Origin: Eremothecium cymbalariae DBVPG#7215
Lineage: Eukaryota > Ascomycota > Saccharomycetes > Saccharomycetales > Saccharomycetaceae
Direction: 5' to 3'
Assembly: GCF_000235365.1 (NCBI RefSeq)
Contig: NC_016450.1
Span: forward strand, 62,001-126,000
DNA length: 64,000 bases
Under the pieces are notes generated by a model. It saw nothing but the letters and a program-made list of their open reading frames with translations. It was not told where the DNA came from and did no database searches. Below are positions 9,824-17,606 of this stretch, in pieces. Each line of letters starts with the position of its first letter. Position 1 is the stretch's first letter. The position numbers and the translations under genes were made by a program.

Positions 9824-10292
9824 TAGGCTCGAAGGAGTCTGCGATTCCTGTGTGTGCTCTGATAATTCAGTACAATATACTCCACTATGTACCACTTATA
9901 AGAAAAAAAGGGTGAGAGAGAAAACACCTGAGCATTCAAACTCTTTAACTGACTCCCCTGCTTCCCTAAAGCCTGCAAATCTTTATCTAAATGTTTTTAT
10001 GCATGTCTATAAAGAAGCTTAAGCCTGACGTTTCGTTTTGTGGACGCCGAAGCACCTATCTACTACGTTGTTGGATCTTGTTGAGGACCTACAATGAGTA
10101 TAAAGATAGAAGTTAAGGCGAAAACGTGAAAACAAAAAGGCGCTGTCGCCGGCGGCGGCAGCGTCAGCGTCGCGCCACCAGCCAGCACAAACCACTAAAA
10201 ACAATATCGACTTTTTTCATTCATCTTCGGGAACAAAAACAGCTAAAAAAACATACAAATGTTGCGCTGCATCTACAGAGACATATATACTT
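9824..10292. other. Intergenic between the BXI1-like gene and MDH2
   Basis: These 469 bases carry the 5' side of the BXI1-like gene and the 3' side of MDH2. A patch at 10138-10180 is very rich in CGG/CAG-type triplets (GGCGGCGGCAGCG). No gene was recognised; the short frames through it are Arg-rich artefacts of the triplets. Confidence 0.6.
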
Positions 10293-11411
10293 TCAAACGT
10301 CCAGAGAGAGTCCGGCCTCGATGTTGGACTTCAGGCCCTTGACACACGCAGGCAACAACTTGGTCTTGTCCTCCTCGTCAGCCAGATCCAAAACCTTGTA
10401 ATCAACTGCAGTCACACCATCATGGACCGTGATCGTGACCGGCGCAGCAAAGTATGCAGTGTGGTCCGTCGCGGCCAAAAGTTCCTGTGCGCCGGCGGCT
10501 ATCGGCTTGCCACTGTGGTCTATCAAGGAAACAAACAAGGTCCCGGTGAACGAGTCTCTGGTGCCCAAAAACAACTCTACAAATGGGACAGCGGTCACAT
10601 AAGCAGCGTAGGCCATAGAGAGGGTCGCAGAGCCCGCCCCATTTTTAGCCTTCACCACTTCGTCGCCCCCGTACTGGATTCTGCGGACCAACGCGAAGCG
10701 TTGGTCCGCAGAGAACCCGTACCGCTTTTGGGCGGCTCCCAGAAGAGGAACAATTGTTTCTCCTGAGTGTCCGCCGATGACGGGCACATGGGGAAGCTCA
10801 TTGTTCTCGTAGTCTGAGTATTGTTGGACAAACGCAGAGGCACGGACCATGTCCAGCTGGGTGACGCCGAAGACGCGTCTCTCAATGCCCTTGCAGTCAC
10901 GCTTCAGCGACTGCGCGGTACTAATCAGCTTGTTGACAACCACAGGAACCAGCGTGTTCACCGGGTTGGAGATGACGAGTACAAAGGCACGTTTCAAATC
11001 GCAGACACGTGCAATACTGTCTGCGAGGCCTGCAACAATCTTGCCGTTGACAGCAAGCAAGTCGTCGCGGGTCATGCCGGGTTTACGGGGCACACCTGCA
11101 GGGATGATCACAACAGCGGAATTCTCCAGACAAGCGTGGAGTGCTGTTTGGTCCTCCCTGGAGGCAGGCACGTAGTGCTTGAGGGAAACGGGGGTATTGA
11201 TGTGGGAAAGGTCTGCTGCGACGCCGTCAAGGACTTGGGCGGCAATATCGTATAAGGCCAGCTCCAGTCTGATGCCTGCGTGTTGGTCTGGCTTCAGCAA
11301 CTGCGACAGCTGTGTTTTTAACAGCAGCGACAGCGATTGTCCTATGCCGCCTGCAGCGCCTAGAACAGCGACCTTCACGGTGCTTCCGGTGGTTTCAGTG
11401 ATATGAGGCAT
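10293..11411 (-). CDS. MDH2: MDH2-type cytosolic malate dehydrogenase
   Basis: NAD-dependent malate dehydrogenase, 372 aa, close to the 377 aa of S. cerevisiae Mdh2 (YOL126C), which makes cytosolic malate/oxaloacetate for gluconeogenesis and the glyoxylate cycle. Visible are the dinucleotide loop GAAGGIGQSLSLLL (about residues 18-31), the substrate loop PRKPGMTRDDLL, and the catalytic His in VIGGHSGETIVP. The C-terminus is SLDV, so there is no SKL peroxisomal signal as in Mdh3, and the N-terminus is not a mitochondrial presequence as in Mdh1. The protein begins Met-Pro; an exposed N-terminal Pro is the degron read by the GID ligase (Gid4) on S. cerevisiae Mdh2 when glucose returns, so the same control is plausible. 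The coding sequence contains a 14-bp perfect hairpin. Confidence 0.94.
   Translation of the reverse strand: MPHITETTGSTVKVAVLGAAGGIGQSLSLLLKTQLSQLLKPDQHAGIRLELALYDIAAQVLDGVAADLSHINTPVSLKHYVPASREDQTALHACLENSAVVIIPAGVPRKPGMTRDDLLAVNGKIVAGLADSIARVCDLKRAFVLVISNPVNTLVPVVVNKLISTAQSLKRDCKGIERRVFGVTQLDMVRASAFVQQYSDYENNELPHVPVIGGHSGETIVPLLGAAQKRYGFSADQRFALVRRIQYGGDEVVKAKNGAGSATLSMAYAAYVTAVPFVELFLGTRDSFTGTLFVSLIDHSGKPIAAGAQELLAATDHTAYFAAPVTITVHDGVTAVDYKVLDLADEEDKTKLLPACVKGLKSNIEAGLSLDV
10681..10711. repeat. Perfect 14-bp hairpin inside MDH2
   Basis: The arms CTGCGGACCAACGC (10681-10694) and GCGTTGGTCCGCAG (10698-10711) are exact reverse complements around a GAA loop. On the coding strand they specify ADQRFALVRR of Mdh2, so the palindrome is compatible with the normal reading frame. 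Confidence 0.95.
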
Positions 11412-11950
11412 TTTGCGGAGTTGTGAGTTGTTGCGTGGTGTGGTGTGGTGCGTGGTGGAGTGTAGAGCTGTGATTACCCGGTTTAGAGTTTGCTAACCTG
11501 TAGATCAATTTGGTGTGGATGCGTGAGCTGGGAGCCGGTATGCTACAAGAGTTGGTGCAGAATATATACTGTGAGGAGCGAATGTAAGAAACAGTAGTCC
11601 TCCTTCCGCCCCCCCCCCCCCGGGGGAAGTACGGGGAGAAGGGGTTTCACGCTATCTCTCCGAAGTGTCTCCGAAGGGAGGCCGGAGGAGGAAGAAAGAT
11701 GTACACTGTACCGGGCTGCGAGCACAGTTTGGCTACGGAGAGGCTGGAACGGGACAACCACGGGGCACCGGGAAACAGCCGGACATTCGGAGCCGGACCG
11801 TCGAATTGTTTTTTGCGTACCGGGTGAAGGGAGCAATAAGTCACGTGTGATGTCATCACACGTGATTATACTAGGAGAAAACAGCGAAAAACCTCGGTTG
11901 CAGTGAAATCACGCTTCTTATATATCTGCACATCACGAACCAACGCATGC
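11412..11950. promoter_or_regulatory. MDH2/TRM13 divergent promoter region, GC-rich with C-tract and CGG motifs
   Basis: This 539-bp divergent region has no gene. It holds a Reb1-type site (TTACCCG, 11474-11480), a run of 13 C's (11609-11621) followed at once by five G's, a purine-rich GC patch with many CCG/CGG triplets (11640-11805, including TCTCCGAAG twice), and an E-box palindrome at 11841-11865. CGG triplets are half-sites of Zn-cluster activators such as Cat8/Sip4, which control gluconeogenic genes in S. cerevisiae, but I found no exact carbon-source element. Confidence 0.65.
11841..11865. promoter_or_regulatory. 25-bp palindrome carrying two CACGTG E-boxes
   Basis: TCACGTGTGATG, a single central T, then CATCACACGTGA: 12-bp arms that are exact reverse complements. 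Each arm holds a CACGTG core (Cbf1/Pho4-type site), and the centre TGATGTCATCA resembles an ATF/CREB dyad. It lies about 86 bp upstream of the chosen TRM13 ATG and about 430 bp from MDH2. Confidence 0.85.
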
Positions 11951-13393
11951 ATGCATATCGCTCTGAAGACAATGCAAAGCAGGAAGAATAGTGGAGAGCC
12001 AACGACAAAACGCCCAAAGATGCAGGCTCCAGAACGGTTGCAGTGCACGTTCTTCCTGGAAAACAAGAAACGGCGATGTGGTATGATGCGATCTGCAAAA
12101 TTCCTGTTCTGCACAGAGCATGCACAGCATCTGGATAACAAAGAATTGCATTCCAGCGATGCAGCTGCCGCTGCCGCGCGTGTTCCATGTCCTTTGGATC
12201 CGCGCCATACTGTCTGGTCACGGAAACTAAAGGCACACATACGTAAGTGTAATAAAGCCAAAGATATTTTTTTACTCGAACAGAAAACGGATATGCCGTG
12301 GTACTGTCCCGGGCTTAACAGAGCTGATGTTAGCCGCCGAGCTAGCGTTGACAAAGCAGCCGCTAGCTGCGCTGTGCTCGGCGTAGCCGCCGAGCACAGC
12401 ACCGAACAGCAGGTCATATTGCACAGTGTCTCTATACTCAACCGCATTAGTGACGGGGAATTCTCCGAAGCCTTGCCGTTGCACGAACAATCGAACGAAC
12501 AAGTTGAGTTTCACAGGTTTCCCCAACTGTTGGGAAACAAAAAGCACGCGATCCAACAGTCGTCATTAATCCAGCACCTTAAAGTTCACGGGCTATGGAA
12601 TAGGCCCGACGGAGGTCACGTGACGTATATAGAATTCGGGTGTGGGCGTGCAGAGCTGTCCCGGTACTTGAACCAGTCCACCGTGCTGTCGCAGCTTCCA
12701 ACAACCAAGAGCCCCGCGGTTCCGGCGTTTGTACTCATTGACCGAGGAACCAACCGTATGAAATATGACAAGAAGTTCAATGACGACATTGCGGAGTTCT
12801 ACACCGCGTACCAGCCAGCGGTGCCTGTGGACCAGCGAAGGTGGGTGACCATTACAAGGAAGAAAATCGACATTGCAGACCTCAACTTAGATGCGCTTCT
12901 TTCAGACGGTTCAGATCACGTGGCCATCTCAAAACATCTTTGTGGAGTCGCTACAGATTTTACAATTCGGTGTATTTTCAACAGTGAGCGTCTGAAAACA
13001 TCGCTGAAGGGGGTGCTGATTGCCATGTGTTGTAGACATGCGTGCGATGCTGCGGAATATGTAAATCCGGAATACTTGACGTCTTTGTTGGACAAGTATA
13101 ATGTTGCGCACGAGGGTTTGAGTTACTCACAGTTCTTCTCTGCGCTCAGAAAGATTGCGTCGTGGGCTGTCTGCGGGAGGAGACCTGGCGTAGCTGATAC
13201 AGACATAAATAGTCACTTTACAGGTCTTTCTGTACGAGAGCGGGAACGATTGGGAGAAATCGCTCGAAGAGTCATTGATGAAGGTAGATGTGCATATTTT
13301 AGGGAGCGTGGCTATGATGTGCGTTTGTTTAGGTACTGTGATAGCAGCGTTACCTTGGAAAATGTAGCGATGCTTGTGACTCGGCGTGGGTGA
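11951..13393 (+). CDS. TRM13: TRM13, tRNA 2'-O-methyltransferase (position 4)
   Basis: Trm13 methylates the 2'-OH of residue 4 in the acceptor stem of certain tRNAs. N-terminal zinc modules are visible: a CX(n)C...CTEH cluster (CTFF...RRCG...FLFCTEH), then a CHHC finger CPLDPRHTVWSRKLKAHIRKC. The SAM-binding core follows: YIEFGCGRAELSRYL, FVLIDRGTNRMKYDKKF, and the family motifs SKHLCGVATD and AMCCRHAC. The frame opens at a GTG (11903). The first ATG is 11951 (480 aa); ATG at 11972 (473 aa) is an alternative, against 476 aa in S. cerevisiae (YOL125W). A low-complexity Ala/Ser stretch between the zinc finger and the catalytic domain is encoded by a nested inverted repeat. Confidence 0.93.
   Translation: MHIALKTMQSRKNSGEPTTKRPKMQAPERLQCTFFLENKKRRCGMMRSAKFLFCTEHAQHLDNKELHSSDAAAAAARVPCPLDPRHTVWSRKLKAHIRKCNKAKDIFLLEQKTDMPWYCPGLNRADVSRRASVDKAAASCAVLGVAAEHSTEQQVILHSVSILNRISDGEFSEALPLHEQSNEQVEFHRFPQLLGNKKHAIQQSSLIQHLKVHGLWNRPDGGHVTYIEFGCGRAELSRYLNQSTVLSQLPTTKSPAVPAFVLIDRGTNRMKYDKKFNDDIAEFYTAYQPAVPVDQRRWVTITRKKIDIADLNLDALLSDGSDHVAISKHLCGVATDFTIRCIFNSERLKTSLKGVLIAMCCRHACDAAEYVNPEYLTSLLDKYNVAHEGLSYSQFFSALRKIASWAVCGRRPGVADTDINSHFTGLSVRERERLGEIARRVIDEGRCAYFRERGYDVRLFRYCDSSVTLENVAMLVTRRG
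12331..12400. repeat. Nested repeats with perfect 13-bp hairpin inside TRM13
   Basis: The arms GCTGTGCTCGGCG (12371-12383) and CGCCGAGCACAGC (12388-12400) are exact reverse complements with loop TAGC. The 12-mer TAGCCGCCGAGC occurs at 12331-12342 and again at 12384-12395, and AGCTAGCG/CGCTAGCT form a further inverted pair between them. Confidence 0.93.
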
Positions 13394-13960
13394 TCTGTAT
13401 GTGTGCGTGTGTAGGTATGTGTTTTGGAATTAAATAGAAAGATTTAAGAGCTAAAAACCACCAGCGAGAAAAAATTTACTATACAACTAGGAGCAGTGGA
13501 CACAACAGAACTTGCCAATTTGGCAAGTTCTGTTGTGTCTTGATACTGGTGACAGGGACGAAATTCTAGTCTGATAATATGTATGTACACCCACTATACG
13601 CGAGTAAACAGATATAAGCAGCTTTATATATGATGTATGACAGTGTTGTGCTCGGGCAAACCTGCTACACGCTTATTTGGTGGGTTTTCCCGAGCAAAAG
13701 AGTCTCGAGAAAAAACAAAAAAGGATAAAACGGTTTTTAATGCAGAGTGGTGGTCAGCTAGCTGCAGCTGCTGCTACAGCTACATATGCTACTACATAGA
13801 AACGACAGGTTAGTGTACACGGGACAGGAAAGAAGCAAAAAAACAAAAAACTAAAAGGTGGCCCCTTCTTTCCGAAATACTTTAGAATATAATAATTTAA
13901 TTCTTTTTTACTTAGTATTGGAGTTGATATGCAAAAGCGAGTAAAAGTGGTCTTAGAACA
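13394..13960. other. TRM13-YPT11 intergenic
   Basis: These 567 bases, with no gene recognised, hold the TRM13 3' end and the YPT11 promoter. The notable element is a 41-bp palindrome near the TRM13 end, listed separately. Poly-A/T-rich sequence precedes YPT11. Confidence 0.75.
13499..13539. repeat. 41-bp near-perfect palindrome (20-bp arms, 1-nt centre)
   Basis: The left arm 13499-13518 begins GACACAACAG and ends CTTGCCAA; the right arm 13520-13539 is its exact reverse complement, with a single T between. It lies about 105 bp after the TRM13 stop and 420 bp before YPT11. Transcribed, it would form a 19-20 bp hairpin; as DNA it could extrude a cruciform. Confidence 0.97.
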
Positions 13961-15217
13961 ATGCCAGGCAGAAGAAAACACTATTCGTTAAATGGATCTG
14001 CGACAGCGACGGCGTCGCTGTCGCATCCTGGGGCTTTTAGAAATTTACAAGAAATTGGTGGAGTTCCTAAATATGATAAGGGTCTACATCGCCGCGCATT
14101 ACGGTCGAGTAGCCACGCATCGACACATGAATCATTAATGAATATGTCACAAAGAAATGTTTCTTTTAATTATGGATACAGGTCACCTTCTTCAAATATC
14201 AAGACTTTGCTTATAGGAGACGCAGGTGTAGGGAAGACTGCGATGATTTTAAGTTATTCGGATGATTTACCTACTAGGTCACAGCTATGGCAGCATTCGC
14301 CTCAGTTGGCATCACCAGACCTTGATAAACAGACTAATAAGAGGCTGAAGACGATAGATGTTCGCAAGCGGTACTCGTTGAACGACTATGAGGAGTTGTT
14401 TTCGCTGTCACATGTGCAGGCGAACGTAGACTGGGAGGAGCAGGAGGAGGAGGATCCTGATGAGGTTATGATTGAAACGAAGAGTACAATAGGCATCGAT
14501 ATTAAGACAAATTTAGTGGATTTAGATCATCGATTGTTTAAGATTAATATGTGGGACACTGCGGGCCAAGAACGGTATCGAAATGCTATGATCCCGTCAC
14601 TTTACAAGGGCACCCACGGTATTATTTTGAGCTACGATATTTGTAACTTCAGCACGTTCCAGAGTTGTTTGAATCATTGGCTGCCAGAGGCTTTGGAAAG
14701 CTGTAATGTGAAAAAAACGCGATTCTATCTTGTCGGGAACAAGGTGGATCTGTATAAGGATAGACAAGTTACACACAAGGACGCGGCAAAGTTGATAGAA
14801 GAAGTTAAAAACATACATGGTGTGGAGATATCAGGTAATTTTGAACTCAGTTGCAAATGGCGGCACGTTGTTCAGCGTGCGTTTAATCTCATCATTAAAG
14901 ACCTTGTGGAACACGGATGCTACGAGGATAATGAACCTGAAATTAATGAAGTGGGTTACGAAGAACAGGACAGCGGTGATCAACCCAAGCATCTCAACGA
15001 GAAAGAGCATGACCCAAGCGATAGCGATGCCATGCTAGCGTCCACTAATAGTGGGACATACAATGCGACTCAAGTGCGGCGAGGGTCGACAAGCAGCCTT
15101 CAAAAAAGGCGATCATCCGGGCACCTCCATCTGAGAAAAAGATCCATAGACATTACTAAACCTAAATACAACGAGGACCTCTCTGGAGATTCAAGTATAT
15201 CTTCATGCTGTATTTAG
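13961..15217 (+). CDS. YPT11: YPT11, Rab-type GTPase for organelle inheritance
   Basis: Rab-family GTPase of 418 aa (S. cerevisiae Ypt11 417 aa, YNL304W), which links mitochondria, ER and Golgi to the myosin V Myo2 for delivery to the bud. It has a basic N-terminal extension and G1 GDAGVGKTAMI (residues about 87-97). A long acidic insert separates G1 from the switch region (residues about 100-180, containing EEQEEEDPDE), which is typical of this subfamily. Then come G3 WDTAGQERYR, G4 GNKVDL and G5-like ELSCKW. The C-terminus CCI gives a double-Cys prenylation signal. The gene ends 8 bp from the convergent TRM11 stop. Confidence 0.95.
   Translation: MPGRRKHYSLNGSATATASLSHPGAFRNLQEIGGVPKYDKGLHRRALRSSSHASTHESLMNMSQRNVSFNYGYRSPSSNIKTLLIGDAGVGKTAMILSYSDDLPTRSQLWQHSPQLASPDLDKQTNKRLKTIDVRKRYSLNDYEELFSLSHVQANVDWEEQEEEDPDEVMIETKSTIGIDIKTNLVDLDHRLFKINMWDTAGQERYRNAMIPSLYKGTHGIILSYDICNFSTFQSCLNHWLPEALESCNVKKTRFYLVGNKVDLYKDRQVTHKDAAKLIEEVKNIHGVEISGNFELSCKWRHVVQRAFNLIIKDLVEHGCYEDNEPEINEVGYEEQDSGDQPKHLNEKEHDPSDSDAMLASTNSGTYNATQVRRGSTSSLQKRRSSGHLHLRKRSIDITKPKYNEDLSGDSSISSCCI
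13999..14025. repeat. 27-bp perfect palindrome inside the YPT11 coding start
   Basis: TGCGACAGCGACG (13999-14011), a central G, then CGTCGCTGTCGCA (14013-14025): 13-bp perfect arms. It encodes the SATATASLS stretch near residues 13-21 of Ypt11. Confidence 0.95.
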
Positions 15218-15225
15218 TTTCTTTT

Positions 15226-16536
15226 TTAGTTAAAACCATTGAAATAGCGATCTCTAAACCTAGTCTTTGATCTCTCCGTTCCAACATTAGCGGTACCGTT
15301 GAAGTTGCTACCACGATTAATGTAAACGAGTAGTCTTCTTGACCACTTATTAAACTCTTGCTCGCAGTTATACTTCAGCTCTAAGTTAGGATGCAGCGGT
15401 ATGATTGTTTCAACATTCTCGTCGTTGGCTGTAGGCATCCAGAATGCCAACCTGCCTCCTATGGGTAAACATTTAGAAGCGAATTGCAGCAGATCATCAA
15501 GCAACGAATCTAGCGAACACGGTTTTTTAGTAGGAATGTAATCAATACGCAAATATGCTTTCACTCCATCAATTTCAACATCTTCCTTTCCGGCAAACCT
15601 CTTTGGATCTTTGGCTCCCAATACTTTAATTGATTCACGGATCCCATATGGGGGGTCACAGAGTATAGTGTCGACCACCATACCATTTCTAAGGGCATTA
15701 TGTGTAAAATCCATTGTCATTACATCGATAAACTGCATAGATTCCTTATAGTGCTTAAAGTTAGCGGTAATCGTCTGAGAGCCCTTGCCTCGAATCATTC
15801 TCCCGTCAATATCAGATCCCATAACCAACGCACCGTAGTGCGCACCCGCCACAAGAAATGACCCTGTCCCTACAAATGGATCATACATAAAATGCATTGG
15901 CTTCACCTGAGCTATGTTTGCACTCACTAACGACAACTCTGCTTCGAAGCTAGTGGTGCCTTTATAAGGCCTACGTTTCAAATCGTACTTATCTAACACC
16001 CCACACAACCTATCACTCTTCTGCACTAACCTCCCGAAATACAAATGTACCGGCTTCTCACCACCGATATTCTCTGAGATATTCGCGTACCGCTCTATAA
16101 CAGTATATACCTCCTCCGGGTTCTTCAACCGAATTGGGCCTTGAAACCCTAAATACTCAAACGTTTCTATCTGCGCAACCCTATCAAACTTCCCTCCACT
16201 GGACCCACCAAAGGCTTCAAAGTCAAATCTAAAACTCTTGCTCTGATCTCGCTTCTGATACCCAACCACCTCCTCACTACCCTTGACATTCCTATGCAAC
16301 TCATCGTAGTCCCCCCCCTCCCCCCAATACTCGTAAATCGCCCGACACAACACCGCCCGCCGGATCCACCTACGTGCCTCATCATCGTTCTCCAACTCTA
16401 CCACCATAAATGGCGAGTCCTCACGGTATTCCGAAAAATCTGCCTTCACACCATGAAGGTCCGCTAAAGACTCCAGCTCTGCTCGACGAAAGTTGAGATG
16501 CATCTGCACCATGAACAACAAATACTTTTTCCCCAT
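15226..16536 (-). CDS. TRM11: TRM11, catalytic subunit of tRNA m2G10 methyltransferase
   Basis: Trm11 with Trm112 forms m2G at position 10 of many tRNAs. 436 aa (S. cerevisiae 433 aa, YOL124C). The N-terminal region (MGKKYLLFMVQMHLNFRRAELESLADLHG, residues 1-29) and the following acidic segment correspond to the NTD/THUMP half. The SAM motif DPFVGTGSFLVAGAHYGA and the catalytic DPPYGIRE motif (NPPY class) follow. The ATG at 16536 gives the standard N-terminus. It is convergent with YPT11, only 8 bp apart. Confidence 0.95.
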   Translation of the reverse strand: MGKKYLLFMVQMHLNFRRAELESLADLHGVKADFSEYREDSPFMVVELENDDEARRWIRRAVLCRAIYEYWGEGGDYDELHRNVKGSEEVVGYQKRDQSKSFRFDFEAFGGSSGGKFDRVAQIETFEYLGFQGPIRLKNPEEVYTVIERYANISENIGGEKPVHLYFGRLVQKSDRLCGVLDKYDLKRRPYKGTTSFEAELSLVSANIAQVKPMHFMYDPFVGTGSFLVAGAHYGALVMGSDIDGRMIRGKGSQTITANFKHYKESMQFIDVMTMDFTHNALRNGMVVDTILCDPPYGIRESIKVLGAKDPKRFAGKEDVEIDGVKAYLRIDYIPTKKPCSLDSLLDDLLQFASKCLPIGGRLAFWMPTANDENVETIIPLHPNLELKYNCEQEFNKWSRRLLVYINRGSNFNGTANVGTERSKTRFRDRYFNGFN

Positions 16537-17606
16537 TATATAGATGCGTATATATATATCCCGTAGTATTTATATATATATGCACATATATATGCGCCCT
16601 TGGTTTGGTTGGTCTTTAAATCAGTCGATGTGCAGCAGAGATGCTTCTGGACATGAAGAATATCGTTGCGTGCAGACATTAAAAAGAGATAGGCGAAGTG
16701 AGCTCCAGATATTTAATTGTTCTCGAGACCGAAGCCGTTTCCTCCCCCCACCGTTCGGCTCGAGCAACACCGGGTAACCCCGCGAGACTACCACCAGGAC
16801 AAAATGTTACCCACATAGCGGTCACGTGCAATCAACAATCGGACTGATTTCCCGTCCGTGTAACAAACCGCCGTCGCGTCTAGCCATTGACCAGTTCCCC
16901 GCCACACCTTTTTATCTCCAACGCAAAACGCACGTTTCTTTTGTAATGCACCCAGACACCGCATTTTACATACCGAAAAATTCTCAAACACGGCTTTCCC
17001 ACTTTCCAGTATAAAAAGGAGAGGTTCCCTTGGTGGCAAATCTGGCAGTTTTACTGTTTGTAGCCATCAAGCTTTCAATCGATCGGTTTAAACGCCAATA
17101 AGACTAACGCAAGGTAATCTTTCAGAGCATATCTATTTCTCGTGTGCATTGTATTTATCTCAGAGTTAGATAGGGCTTCGCAAAGGAGATATTTTTGAAA
17201 ACAAATATAAAATACGTACAGTGGTGGGTTTCCCCGTTTTGAGTATTCCGGTCACGTGGTTATAAATTTTATTTTTTATTTTTTTAATATTTTTTATTTT
17301 AAAGAAAAATTTGCAGAAGCAAATAATAATAAGCGAAATATTATAAAATCTGTTAAATCTTTAACGTCTTTGTTATTATTATATTTTGTGTTTAGGCAAG
17401 CTGGGGTGACTAAGTTGTGTACACTACTATATTGCGAAAAACTAGACATAAGATATTCCTAGAAGGTTTTCCTGTACACAAGAAGCTTCATATCGACATA
17501 TAAGTATTGTTACTACTACTACCTACTACTATTACTACTACTATTTTACATTTACATTTACATTATTATTGCTATTATTTCAGCAAATCTAGCATATAGA
17601 GAAAAA
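16537..17606. promoter_or_regulatory. TRM11/HRP1 divergent region, about 1.07 kb
   Basis: No protein gene was recognised. Contents: TATATA-rich repeats next to TRM11 (16548-16592), a Reb1 core CGGGTAA at 16771-16777, an AT-rich tract (17260-17360), and runs of TAC/CTA and ATT triplets just upstream of HRP1 (17508-17575), probably in its 5' leader. I looked for snoRNA C/D boxes and tRNA B boxes and saw none convincing. Confidence 0.6.

Noticed and set aside
10126..10401. Arg-rich 91-codon frame upstream of and antisense to the MDH2 3' end
   Set aside because: Triplet-repeat artefact (CGG/CAG) running into MDH2 antisense.
13872..13910. CTTTCCGAAATAC plus AT-rich sequence upstream of YPT11, considered as a centromere
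   Set aside because: No CDEI at the required distance and the flank is not AT-rich enough.
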